Positions 34,381 through 42,690 of a DNA stretch of 64,000 nt are shown here, piece after piece. A program made the position numbers and the translations under genes. Positions within the stretch are counted from its first letter, which is position 1; the number at the start of each line of letters is the position of its first letter. The DNA is from Halalkalibacter oceani (lineage in GTDB: Bacteria; Bacillota; Bacilli; Bacillales; Bacillaceae_D), in assembly GCF_040544555.1 (NCBI RefSeq), contig NZ_JBEPKD010000022.1, positions 5,895-69,894 on the forward strand, read 5' to 3'. The notes beneath the pieces are model-generated. The model ran no database searches. It was not told the origin of the DNA and worked only from the letters and a program-made list of their open reading frames with translations.

Positions 34381-35364
34381 ATGCCAGTAATTTCATATAT
34401 CGAAGCAGTGACGCAAGCTCTCCGCGAGGAGATGGAACGCGATCAGGATGTATTCATTTTAGGGGAGGATGTCGGAGCACGCGGCGGTGTTTTCCGGGCG
34501 ACGAATGGCTTGTACGAGCAGTTTGGCGAAGAGCGGGTAATCGATACGCCGCTAGCTGAATCGGCGATTGCCGGCGTCGGGGTCGGCGCGGCGATGTACG
34601 GTATGCGCCCTGTGGCCGAAATGCAATTTGCCGATTTTATTATGCCGGCTGTCAACCAAATTATCTCTGAAGCGGCTAAAGTCCGTTATCGTTCCAATAA
34701 TGATTGGCAATGTCCGATCACGATCCGCGCTCCATATGGGGGCGGCGTGCATGGCGCCCTGTATCATTCGCAATCAGTCGAAGCGATTTTTGCCAATGTA
34801 CCGGGCTTGAAAATTGTCATGCCGTCAACTCCTTATGATGTGAAAGGACTACTGAAAGCGGCTATTCGTTCCGATGACCCCGTTTTGTTTTTTGAGCATA
34901 AGCGGGCCTACCGTTTGATTAAAGGCGAAGTTCCGGCAGAAGAATACACACTGCCAATTGGAAAAGCTGATGTAAAGCGGGAAGGCGACGATATTACCGT
35001 CATCACATACGGCCTGGCGGTACATTTTGCCCTGCAGGCGGCGGAGCGGCTTGAAAAGGACGGTATTCAGGCGCATATTCTCGATTTACGTACGGTCTAT
35101 CCGCTTGATCAGGAGGCGGTGATCGAAGCGGCACGCAAGACCGGGAAAGTGCTGCTCGTCACAGAGGCCAATAAGGAAGGCAGCATTATGAGTGAAGTGG
35201 CCGCGGTTATCGCCGAGCATTGTTTGTTCGATCTTGATGCGCCGATTCAGCGGTTAGCTGGTCCGGATATTCCGGCGATGCCGTATGCGCCGACAATGGA
35301 GAAATTTTTTATGATCAATCCGGATAAAGTAGAAAAAGCAATGCGTGAACTGGCTGAATTTTAG
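34381..35364 (+). CDS. bkdAB: Branched-chain 2-oxo acid dehydrogenase E1 beta
   Basis: A 327-residue subunit with the transketolase pyrimidine-binding fold. It has the family segments VFILGEDVGARGGVFRAT, FADFIMPAVNQI and RAPYGGGVHGALYHSQS. GGAAGGGGG lies before the ATG. The product lengths and order bkdAA-bkdAB-bkdB are standard. Confidence 0.96.
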   Translation: MPVISYIEAVTQALREEMERDQDVFILGEDVGARGGVFRATNGLYEQFGEERVIDTPLAESAIAGVGVGAAMYGMRPVAEMQFADFIMPAVNQIISEAAKVRYRSNNDWQCPITIRAPYGGGVHGALYHSQSVEAIFANVPGLKIVMPSTPYDVKGLLKAAIRSDDPVLFFEHKRAYRLIKGEVPAEEYTLPIGKADVKREGDDITVITYGLAVHFALQAAERLEKDGIQAHILDLRTVYPLDQEAVIEAARKTGKVLLVTEANKEGSIMSEVAAVIAEHCLFDLDAPIQRLAGPDIPAMPYAPTMEKFFMINPDKVEKAMRELAEF

Positions 35365-35380
35365 AAATGAGGTGAGATAC

Positions 35381-36640
35381 GTGGCAACTGAAATGAAAAT
35401 GCCTCAGCTTGGGGAAAGTGTAACGGAAGGAACGATCAGCAAATGGCTCGTTAGTCCGGGAGACCATGTGAACAAGTATGATCCCATTGCTGAAGTCATG
35501 ACAGATAAAGTCAATGCCGAGGTACCTTCCTCCTACACAGGGATTATTAAAGAATTGCTTGTCCAGGAGGACGAGACGGTAGAGGTTGGCGTCGTCATCT
35601 GCACAATTGACGTCGAAGGCACAGAGCCAAAGGGCGAACAGCAAGACGCTGCCGTGCCGCAGCCCGAGCCGACAAAGCCGGAAAGCGATTCGGCGGCACC
35701 GTCACAGAAGCATCGCTATTCACCTGCCGTGTTAAAAATGTCGCAGGAGCACGGGATTGATCTGACACAAGTAACCGGCTCTGGAAAAAGCGGGCGGATT
35801 ACCCGCAAGGATATCCAAAAGCTGATTGCTGAAGGAACGGTCCCGGTGGCTAAAGCGGAAGCACCAGCTCGGTCAGAAACGGGAACTGAGCCGAAGTCGC
35901 GCACAGCTGAGCCGATCCAAAGCACCGAGGGTGATCTGGAGATCCCAATTTCCGGCGCGCGCAAAGCGATCGCCGCCAACATGGTGAAAAGCAAGCGGGA
36001 AACCCCGCATGCCTGGATGACGGTCGAAGTCGACGTGACAAATCTTGTCCGTTATCGCGATCAACAAAAAGCGGCATTCAAAGAAAAAGAAGGGCACAGC
36101 CTGACCTTTCTCCCGTTTTTTATTAAAGCGGCAGTGGAAGCTCTGAAAGAGTACCCACAGCTGAATGCAATGTGGGCAGAAGATAAAATCATTCAGAAAA
36201 AGGATATTCATATTTCTCTGGCCGTAGCGACAGAAGATGCGTTATTTGTACCGGTAATCAAGCACGCTGACGAGAAGTCAATCAAAGGTCTGGCGCGTGA
36301 GGTGAACGAGCTGGCGATGAAGGTCCGTTCCGGTAAGCTGGCGCAGACCGATATGCAGGGCGGCACGTTTACGATTAATAACACCGGCTCATTTGGTTCG
36401 ATTTTGTCAACGCCGATTATTAACCATCCACAGGCGGCGATTTTGTCCGTTGAATCAATCGTTAAACGTCCCGTCGTAATTGAGTCGGAGAGCGGAGATA
36501 TGATTGCGATCAGAAGCATGGTCAATCTCTGCCTTTCGCTCGATCACCGCGTCCTTGACGGCTTAGTGTGCGGCAGATTTCTGGCAAGTGTGAAGCAACG
36601 GCTCGAGCAGATGAATGCCGAGACGATTTCGCTTTATTAA
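35381..36640 (+). CDS. bkdB: Dihydrolipoyl acyltransferase (E2) of the Bkd complex
   Basis: A 419-residue E2 protein. It has an N-terminal lipoyl domain with the lipoylated Lys43 in EVMTDKVNAEVPS, a Pro/Glu-rich linker, a peripheral-subunit-binding domain (about 108-145), a second linker, and a catalytic domain with DHRVLDGLVCGRF. The GTG at 35381 with GAGGTGAG upstream is chosen; the longer frame overlaps bkdAB. It produces branched acyl-CoA, which primes iso- and anteiso-fatty acids. Confidence 0.96.
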   Translation: MATEMKMPQLGESVTEGTISKWLVSPGDHVNKYDPIAEVMTDKVNAEVPSSYTGIIKELLVQEDETVEVGVVICTIDVEGTEPKGEQQDAAVPQPEPTKPESDSAAPSQKHRYSPAVLKMSQEHGIDLTQVTGSGKSGRITRKDIQKLIAEGTVPVAKAEAPARSETGTEPKSRTAEPIQSTEGDLEIPISGARKAIAANMVKSKRETPHAWMTVEVDVTNLVRYRDQQKAAFKEKEGHSLTFLPFFIKAAVEALKEYPQLNAMWAEDKIIQKKDIHISLAVATEDALFVPVIKHADEKSIKGLAREVNELAMKVRSGKLAQTDMQGGTFTINNTGSFGSILSTPIINHPQAAILSVESIVKRPVVIESESGDMIAIRSMVNLCLSLDHRVLDGLVCGRFLASVKQRLEQMNAETISLY

Positions 36641-36731
36641 TAGGAGCGGTGCGAGAGAGAGGCTGTAACGGATGCATGTTTTTAACAATGATGGTTATTC
36701 TACTACTAAAACGTGGAAGGAATGATCATCT

Positions 36732-37190
36732 GTGAAACATTTTTGGAGGCTGTTTCTCGTGCTGCAAATAGTCGGTATCACCGCAGCGCTGACCGCTGTC
36801 AGCTTGTCTGATTTTGTTCAGGCGGAGCAAGCGGAGAGCGAAGAGGAAAGACCATGGCCATGCGCGGAAGGAATCAATGATCACATCGATTATTATTACG
36901 AGCTGCTTGCTGAAAAAAATCAGCCGCATGAGGTGGAGCGCTGGCAGAATATCAAAAAAGAGCGCGATCTTTTGCTGAAAGCGATCAATGAAGCGCAAAA
37001 GCGGGAGCTGCTCGCCGAATCAAAGCAGGAAAAAGAATGGGCGGCTCAACATGAGAAGCTGCAGAAGTCGTTTCTTGAAGCGGTGAAGAAACGGGATGAG
37101 GAACAAATCAGTCAATTGCTGACCGAACTTTTTGCGCAATATGAGCTGAGAAACAAGCTGCTAAAGGAAAAAGTCGTCGAAAGCGAATAG
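36732..37190 (+). CDS. Hypothetical exported protein, helical
   Basis: I do not recognise this 152-residue protein. A signal peptide or membrane anchor (about 6-28, ending in QAEQAE) is followed by a CAEG segment with a single cysteine and then a long charged helical region rich in Glu, Lys and Gln. The GTG start has GGAAGGA upstream. It lies between the bkd operon and the composite repeat, without clear partners. Confidence 0.65.
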   Translation: MKHFWRLFLVLQIVGITAALTAVSLSDFVQAEQAESEEERPWPCAEGINDHIDYYYELLAEKNQPHEVERWQNIKKERDLLLKAINEAQKRELLAESKQEKEWAAQHEKLQKSFLEAVKKRDEEQISQLLTELFAQYELRNKLLKEKVVESE

Positions 37191-37248
37191 CCGCCTTGCC
37201 ATTCTTCTATTGAAAAATGAAAACGTCAAAAACATCGTAACATTGAGC

Positions 37249-37593
37249 TTGAGACAAAACTAGCTTTGGACCTACTGGCAATGGCTTCACACGCCACAAG
37301 CCCGTTGTGAGAAACCCACTCACAACGAGGCCACTGAAAAACCTCTTTTTCCGTAACTCGAAGAAGAGTAATGGCTCCGCGCGTTGCGCGCCTTACTACG
37401 AAAAACCCACTCGTAGCAAGGCTTTCAAAATCAGGCAACGGCTACGCTCATTACGAAAAAGCTGCTGAAAAAGTACGATTTTCACTTTTTCAGCAGCTTC
37501 CTCACAGCGGGCTTTAAAAAAAGATCGTGGTGGTTCCGCTCATTGCTTAGAGGCGGGGATAAAAGGTAAAAAAACAACCTTTTATCCCGTCTC
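37249..37593 (+). repeat. Composite dispersed repeat, copy B
   Basis: Inverted relative to the copy at 21170-21444. It begins with TTGAGACAAAACTAGC and carries the interrupted AAGCCCGTTGTGAG hairpin, the full-length short insertion, and at its end a terminator-like stem. Non-coding. The pair flanks about 16 kb holding the TRAP, SteA-like and bkd genes. Confidence 0.85.
37328..37500 (+). mobile_element. Short insertion (MITE-like), copy B
   Basis: 173 bp flanked by 9-bp direct repeats CTCACAACG (37319-37327) and CTCACAGCG (37501-37509), which differ at one base. Starts AGGCCACTGAAAA, ends with a long hairpin CTGCTGAAAAAG...CTTTTTCAGCAG. It contains a CGCGCGTTGCGCG-like palindrome in the middle and no reading frame of note. 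Confidence 0.8.
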
Positions 37594-37600
37594 TTTTTTA
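37550..37600 (+). terminator. Terminator-like stem at the end of repeat B
   Basis: GAGGCGGGGATAAAAGG (37550-37566) pairs with CCTTTTATCCCGTCTC (37578-37593) with one bulge, followed by TTTTTT. Confidence 0.75.
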
Positions 37601-37690
37601 TCGTAGGAAGGGGGGCGACGAGCCGCTTGGATCATGTAAAATCGATATGTAAAACAGACCAACTTCACACTCTTGAATCCGTTACGTATG

Positions 37691-37731
37691 GAGGCCACTG
37701 AACCCCTTCTTTTTTCGTAACTCGAAGAAGA
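37691..37731 (+). repeat. Fragment of the short insertion element
   Basis: GAGGCCACTGAA followed by TTTTTCGTAACTCGAAGAAG matches the left 40 bases of the short insertion. The rest is absent. The sequence from here to 37927 shows no gene. Confidence 0.6.
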
Positions 37732-37927
37732 AGCTCACCAGCTTCCGTGGAAAGCGAAGTCTATTTCAGCTGCGGGGGTCTCCCCTTCATAAGCGTTAAA
37801 AGAAGGTACGAAAAGGTGCTTGACTGGGATAGAAGCTTTTTTTCCTTTTTTCCAGCCCTTTAAAAAAAAGAACTTGACTATTACGTCATCTTATAATATT
37901 CTGAATTTACGAAAAAGAAGCCTATTT

Positions 37928-38056
37928 TTGCAAACGATTACAAAGATGAAAAGAAGGAAAACACAATCGTTGAGAAAAAAAGGAGGCGAAGGAGGAAGGA
38001 ACAACAGTTTACTTGTAATCGTTTACAAGTAAATGGATAATTGTAAACGATTACAA
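37928..38056 (+). promoter_or_regulatory. Three LacI-type operators before the regulator gene
   Basis: Sites are TTGCAAACGATTACAA (37928-37943), TTGTAATCGTTTACAA (38013-38028, within a 26-base near-perfect palindrome 38008-38033) and TTGTAAACGATTACAA (38041-38056). The last two lie directly before the LacI gene, so autoregulation is likely. The same motif recurs at 46460 and 49370. Confidence 0.8.
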
Positions 38057-38085
38057 AATAGTAGGGAAAAAGTGAGTGTGTCCCG

Positions 38086-39132
38086 ATGCATAAACCAACG
38101 ATGAAAGACATTGCCAAAAAAGCAGGCGTATCGACAGCTACGGTGTCCCGTGTAATTAACAACTATCCTTTTGTGAAGGAAAGGACGAAAAAGAAAGTTC
38201 AGGAGGCGATCGATCAGTACAAGTACTACCCCGATCTTATCGCGAGAAGCATGATTAAAAAAAGAACGTTTACAATTGGTCTTATAGTCGGCGGGCTAGA
38301 TAATCCGTTTTTTGCTGAAAGCGCAGAATGTATTGTAAAAGAGGCTTCAAAGTTTGATAGTCATGTCATGCTGTATGTCAACGAAGAAAAGTCGAGCAAG
38401 ATGGCAGAATATATCTCCTTTCTGATTGCGAAACGGGTCGATGGAATCATCATCGGCTCGATGTACAAGGATGATCATAGGCTCATAGAGCAGCTGGATC
38501 ACAGTCAGATTCCATATGTGCTGTACAATCGGAAGAACAAGCGGAAGCAAGTGGATTATATCGTCCAGGACAACTATAAAGGAGCCTTTGAAGCAGTGAG
38601 TCACTTAATTCGGCTCGGCCATAAACGGATTAGTATGATTTACGGCTCAAGTGAATCTGAAACGGTCGAGAGCCGGTTTGAAGGCTATCATAAGGCGCTC
38701 ACTGTCAATGGATTGAAAGTCTATCCCCATTTAATGCACGAGGTTGGCTTTAAAAACATTGAAACGAAAGTTAGAGAGGCGATCCGGGTGATGTACAGTG
38801 ATAAAATCAAGCCGACTGCAATCTTTACTTCGGCCGATTTCATCGCAATGGAGGCAATGGAAGGCCTGTCGGAGCTCGGCTATCGCGTTCCTGAAGAGGT
38901 CGCAATTGTCGGTTTTGATAACATTCGCCTGTCTGGTCACAGCTTTATCGGTCTGACGACGGTTAATCAGGCCGTAGAGGAAATGTCAAAGCTGGCAGTG
39001 GAAAGGCTGATGCAGAAAATTGATGAACAGGAAAATAATTTGCCGCCTTCTGAATTGAATGCATGGCAAATTAAATTAAGTCCACAGTTGATTATCCGAA
39101 AAACGTGTGGCGCTACTGTTCAGGAAAAATAA
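38086..39132 (+). CDS. LacI family transcriptional regulator
   Basis: A 348-residue repressor with an N-terminal helix-turn-helix and hinge helix (MKDIAKKAGVSTATVSRVIN) and a periplasmic-binding-like effector domain (about 62-345, with VAIVGFDNIRLSG). It heads the TRAP/CoA gene cluster, and five matching palindromes in this window suggest that it controls its own gene, the acyl-CoA dehydrogenase part and etfBA-fadF. The effector is unknown. AAAAGTGAGTG lies upstream of the ATG. Confidence 0.93.
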   Translation: MHKPTMKDIAKKAGVSTATVSRVINNYPFVKERTKKKVQEAIDQYKYYPDLIARSMIKKRTFTIGLIVGGLDNPFFAESAECIVKEASKFDSHVMLYVNEEKSSKMAEYISFLIAKRVDGIIIGSMYKDDHRLIEQLDHSQIPYVLYNRKNKRKQVDYIVQDNYKGAFEAVSHLIRLGHKRISMIYGSSESETVESRFEGYHKALTVNGLKVYPHLMHEVGFKNIETKVREAIRVMYSDKIKPTAIFTSADFIAMEAMEGLSELGYRVPEEVAIVGFDNIRLSGHSFIGLTTVNQAVEEMSKLAVERLMQKIDEQENNLPPSELNAWQIKLSPQLIIRKTCGATVQEK

Positions 39133-39146
39133 GGAGGAGGGAAAGT

Positions 39147-39686
39147 ATGAGGTTCGTCAGGTTGGTTGATCGTTTAAACCGCTTCGCTGTCATCTCTCTT
39201 AGTGCGGCGTTCGCGGTGATGACTTTATCGATCTTTTTACAGGTGCTCGTTCGTTTTGTCTTCACGGCGATGGATATTCGCCTGTCTGTGCCGTGGACGG
39301 AGGAACTGGCAAGGTATTTAATGATTTGGTCTGTTTTTATCGGAGGAGCTGTCGCCGTCAGGACAGATAAGCTGATCGCGCTTGAGGTGCTGATTCATTC
39401 CTTGCCGGCGAGCTTAGGCAAAGCGCTGAAAACCGGTGCTCATTTGCTGACGATGGTCTTCTTTGGATATTTACTTTACTTAGGCTTTGAGTTTGCGCTG
39501 AATCAGGGTGGGAGACAGACGTCACCTGTTATGGGGATTCCGATGCTGGCTGTCTATCTTTCGATGCCGATTGGCGCTTTATTAGGAACGTTGAATTTGA
39601 TCACATTATTCATTAATGTCTTCCTCAAAAAAGGCGATATCCGATTTGTTTCAATGGAAGATGAAGCCTACGAATCTTTAGATTAA
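39147..39686 (+). CDS. dctQ: TRAP transporter small permease (DctQ family)
   Basis: A 179-residue four-helix membrane protein with the family stretch VPWTEELARYLMIWSVFIGG. The ATG at 39147 follows AAGGAGGAGGG; the longer frame overlaps the lacI-type gene. It belongs to the second TRAP system of the window and is only distantly similar to the copy at 23.9 kb. Confidence 0.93.
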   Translation: MRFVRLVDRLNRFAVISLSAAFAVMTLSIFLQVLVRFVFTAMDIRLSVPWTEELARYLMIWSVFIGGAVAVRTDKLIALEVLIHSLPASLGKALKTGAHLLTMVFFGYLLYLGFEFALNQGGRQTSPVMGIPMLAVYLSMPIGALLGTLNLITLFINVFLKKGDIRFVSMEDEAYESLD

Positions 39687-39712
39687 AGAAAGTGTAAAGG
39701 AGGGGTAGATTA

Positions 39713-40990
39713 ATGACTTTGAAATTGTTTTTGTTACTTGGTGTTTTATTTATAATCGGGGTGCCGATCGCGATCTCGCTCGGGCTTTCATCGATTTTGC
39801 TGTTGCAGCTGGAAGGCAAAGCGATTGGCGTTGTTGCCCAAAAGGTTTTCGAAGGACTGGATAAGTTTTCATTAATGGCTGTTCCGTTTTTCATTCTCGC
39901 AGGTGCGTTGATGCAGAAAGGCGGCATTGCCAAACGGCTGCTCGCTTTGGCGAATGTGCTTGTCGGCTGGTTCAGAGGGGGGCTGGGGGCTGCCTCGGTT
40001 CTGACGACGATGTTTTTTTCAACAATGTCAGGTTCTTCGTCGGCAACAACTGCGGCAATTGGCTCGGTCATGATCCCATCAATGGAGAAAAAAGGCTATC
40101 CGCGAAATTTCGCGACCGCTTTGACGGCGTCATCCGGTGAATTGGGCGTTATTATTCCTCCTTCTATTTCGATGATCGTCTATGGACTGGTAGCCAATGT
40201 TTCAATCGGTGGCTTGTTTCTTGCCGGCATCGTTCCCGGCATTTTAATCGGCTTGTCATTAATGATAACGGTTTCAATTGTAGCCAAAATAAAAGGCTTT
40301 GATGAAGTCACGCAAATTGACAAAGGCAGCTGGTTTAAAGAGCTGTGGAAAGCGTTTAAGGATGCTTTCTGGGCGCTCTTGATGCCGATCATTATTCTTG
40401 GCGGAATTTACTTTGGCCTCTTTACTCCGACAGAGGCGGCAGTCGTGGCGGTTGTCTATGGTTTTATCGTCGGCTATTTTATTTACCGCGAAATTACAAT
40501 GAAAGATATCGGCGACATCCTTGGTAAGGCGGCGGTCACGACCGGGATTATTCTTCTGCTCGTCGGGTTTGCCTCGATTTTCGGTTATATCCTGACGATT
40601 AATCAAGTGCCTCATATGGTTGCAGAAACAATAGCGCAAATCTCAGACAGCCCGATCGTCTTTCTCATTCTCGTTAATATCCTCTTATTTATTACAGGGA
40701 TGTTCATGGAAACCTTGGCGGCGATTATTATTTTAGGGCCGATTCTTGCACCGATTGCTGTCCAGTTTGGCATCGATCCGATTCATTTCGGAATTGTGAT
40801 GATTGTCAACCTGGCAATCGGAATGGTTACACCGCCTGTAGGGGTCAATCTGTTTGTTGCTTGTCAGATTGCAAAGCTGAGAATCGATCAGCTTTTCAGG
40901 CCGCTGGCGATCTTTTTAGCGGTTTTGATTACGAATGTATTGTTAATAACTTATCTGCCATTTTTGACATTGTGGCTTCCGAATCTGTAA
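39713..40990 (+). CDS. dctM: TRAP transporter large permease (DctM family)
   Basis: A 425-residue transport subunit with about 12 membrane segments. Family motifs include FFSTMSGSSSATTAAIGS, ASSGELGVIIPPSISM, FTPTEAAVVAVVYGF and MVTPPVGVNLFVA. AAAGGAGGGG precedes the ATG. Part of the dctQ-dctM-dctP order. Confidence 0.95.
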   Translation: MTLKLFLLLGVLFIIGVPIAISLGLSSILLLQLEGKAIGVVAQKVFEGLDKFSLMAVPFFILAGALMQKGGIAKRLLALANVLVGWFRGGLGAASVLTTMFFSTMSGSSSATTAAIGSVMIPSMEKKGYPRNFATALTASSGELGVIIPPSISMIVYGLVANVSIGGLFLAGIVPGILIGLSLMITVSIVAKIKGFDEVTQIDKGSWFKELWKAFKDAFWALLMPIIILGGIYFGLFTPTEAAVVAVVYGFIVGYFIYREITMKDIGDILGKAAVTTGIILLLVGFASIFGYILTINQVPHMVAETIAQISDSPIVFLILVNILLFITGMFMETLAAIIILGPILAPIAVQFGIDPIHFGIVMIVNLAIGMVTPPVGVNLFVACQIAKLRIDQLFRPLAIFLAVLITNVLLITYLPFLTLWLPNL

Positions 40991-41080
40991 AGGAATACAG
41001 GTTAAAAGGGGGGATTTTACACAGGAAGCCGGTCGCTGGTTGAAAGTTATCATAAGAATCAAAAGAGGAGAGTGAAAACA

Positions 41081-42139
41081 GTGAAGAAGTCATTATTAAT
41101 CTTAGTTGCTTTACTTACAGCCGTTTGCATTGGATTAGCTGCATGTGGAGGAGAGGATACGGCAGCTTCTGATACGTCTGGTGGAACCGGAGGCGGAGAA
41201 AATGGAGAGGCATCTGCCGGGGAAGAGGAAAGCTTTGAATTTAATATCGGACATACGCTTGCTCCGGACAGTCATTATCACGTCGTCTCGGAAAGACTGG
41301 CTGAACTTGTCGAGGAAAAGACAGGCGGTAGCATTACAATTAATGTCTTCCCTCAATCACAGCTTGGTGGGGAAGTAGCGATGATTCAAGCTGCGCAGGC
41401 CGGAAATCAGGAAATGCTTATTACAGCGCAGGCTCCATTGACAAATATGGTGCCGGAATGGTCGATGTTTGACTTGCCGTACTTGTTTGATGACCTGGAT
41501 GAAGCGAATGCGATTTTACAAAGTGAAGTAGGAGATCAATATTTGGAGATGCTTGATGAGCACGATTTAATAGGACTTGGCTTCTTATCGGCGATGGAGC
41601 GAAATGTGTTTTCTTCTAAACCGCTTGACACAGCTGATGATTTTAATGGGTTTCGCGTTCGCGTGATGGAGGCTCCCGGGTATGTGGCAGCATACGAAGC
41701 ATTGGGAGCCCAGCCAACCGCGATGGCTTATTCAGAAGTGTATACAGCATTACAACAAGGCGTCGTTGATGGCGCTGATACATCTCCGGACCAATTTGTC
41801 ATGGACCGTTTTGTAGAAGTAGCCGATTATTACAATATTACAAAAGTCCATTATTTACCAGCAACGCTAATTATTTCGAAAGCGGTCTGGGAGCAATTAA
41901 GTGAAAATCAACAGCAGGCGTTAACAGAAGCTGCGGAGGAAGCATTGGCCGAAGGAATGGATTACTATTATCAGTCGTTTGATGAATCGATTGCCGAGAT
42001 GCAGGAAGCAGGCGTCACCGTCATTGAGAGTGACACTGCGGGTATGCAGGAGCAGGCTTCAGCGATCTATGATGACTTGTTAAATGGAATTCCAAATGGA
42101 CAGGAGCTATATGAAGCCATTCAGGCTCAAAAAGAATAA
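41081..42139 (+). CDS. dctP: TRAP transporter solute-binding lipoprotein (DctP family)
   Basis: A 352-residue lipoprotein with signal peptide ending in LAAC (lipidated Cys22) and a Gly/Ser/Glu linker. The ligand domain has the signature GAQPTAMAYSEVYTALQQGV and a conserved Arg in FNGFRVRVMEAPG, which in TRAP proteins binds the substrate carboxylate. The GTG at 41081 is preferred over 41072 because AGAGGAG lies ten bases before it. It likely feeds the CoA pathway encoded downstream. Confidence 0.93.
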   Translation: MKKSLLILVALLTAVCIGLAACGGEDTAASDTSGGTGGGENGEASAGEEESFEFNIGHTLAPDSHYHVVSERLAELVEEKTGGSITINVFPQSQLGGEVAMIQAAQAGNQEMLITAQAPLTNMVPEWSMFDLPYLFDDLDEANAILQSEVGDQYLEMLDEHDLIGLGFLSAMERNVFSSKPLDTADDFNGFRVRVMEAPGYVAAYEALGAQPTAMAYSEVYTALQQGVVDGADTSPDQFVMDRFVEVADYYNITKVHYLPATLIISKAVWEQLSENQQQALTEAAEEALAEGMDYYYQSFDESIAEMQEAGVTVIESDTAGMQEQASAIYDDLLNGIPNGQELYEAIQAQKE

Positions 42140-42235
42140 CCGCAACAATTAGAAAGGAGCAGCCTGCCAGCATTTGGAGCCAGTCCAAAGATCCAGATGC
42201 GGCCAGCTGCCACCTAAGTGAAGGAGAGTGAACAT

Positions 42236-42661
42236 ATGGCTAAGCGTGCCAATATGGATGTGTTTCAAATTGGAGACAATTCTCAGTTTTCGAAAACGGT
42301 CAGCGAATATGATGTATATGGGTTTGCCGGGATTGTCGGTGATTTTTACGGGGTGCATGTCGATGAGGAATATGCAAAGAAAACCCGTTTCGGCACAAGG
42401 ATTGCCCAAGGAGCGCTTTCTGTCGGATATATCGCGACGGTGATGGGGTTCATGGCTCAGCGCGTTCCGGATCCGGGCGCGGTCTCGTATCGTTATGACG
42501 TGACCTTTACCGCGCCCGTTCTGATTGGTGATACGGTAACGGCCCGGCTCGATTTAAAAGAAAAAGACGAGGAAAAAAACACGTGCATCTTTGATGCGGT
42601 CGTCACAAAACAGGATGGAACCGTCGTTCTGAAAGGAAACACGTACTTGAAAGTATTATAG
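42236..42661 (+). CDS. MaoC-family (hot-dog) hydratase
   Basis: A 141-residue hot-dog protein of the (R)-specific enoyl-CoA hydratase type. The motif GDFYGVHVDEEYAKKTRFG contains the hydratase-2 Asp and His (GD..GVHVD in place of the usual GDxNPxH). AAGGAGAG lies upstream of the ATG. A second MaoC protein is encoded at 47.7 kb, so the pathway may hydrate two different enoyl-CoAs or one may act as a mesaconyl-type dehydratase. Confidence 0.85.
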   Translation: MAKRANMDVFQIGDNSQFSKTVSEYDVYGFAGIVGDFYGVHVDEEYAKKTRFGTRIAQGALSVGYIATVMGFMAQRVPDPGAVSYRYDVTFTAPVLIGDTVTARLDLKEKDEEKNTCIFDAVVTKQDGTVVLKGNTYLKVL

Positions 42662-42690
42662 GAAAAAAGGAGAGAAGAGGAGGGAGATCA

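Noticed and set aside
36732..37190. Assignment of the exported helical protein to a coat or stress family
   Set aside because: Only a signal segment and charged helices are visible; nothing supports a named family.
37874..37897. TTGACT and TATAAT before the LacI gene as a promoter
   Set aside because: The two boxes are only 12 bases apart, too close for sigma-A.
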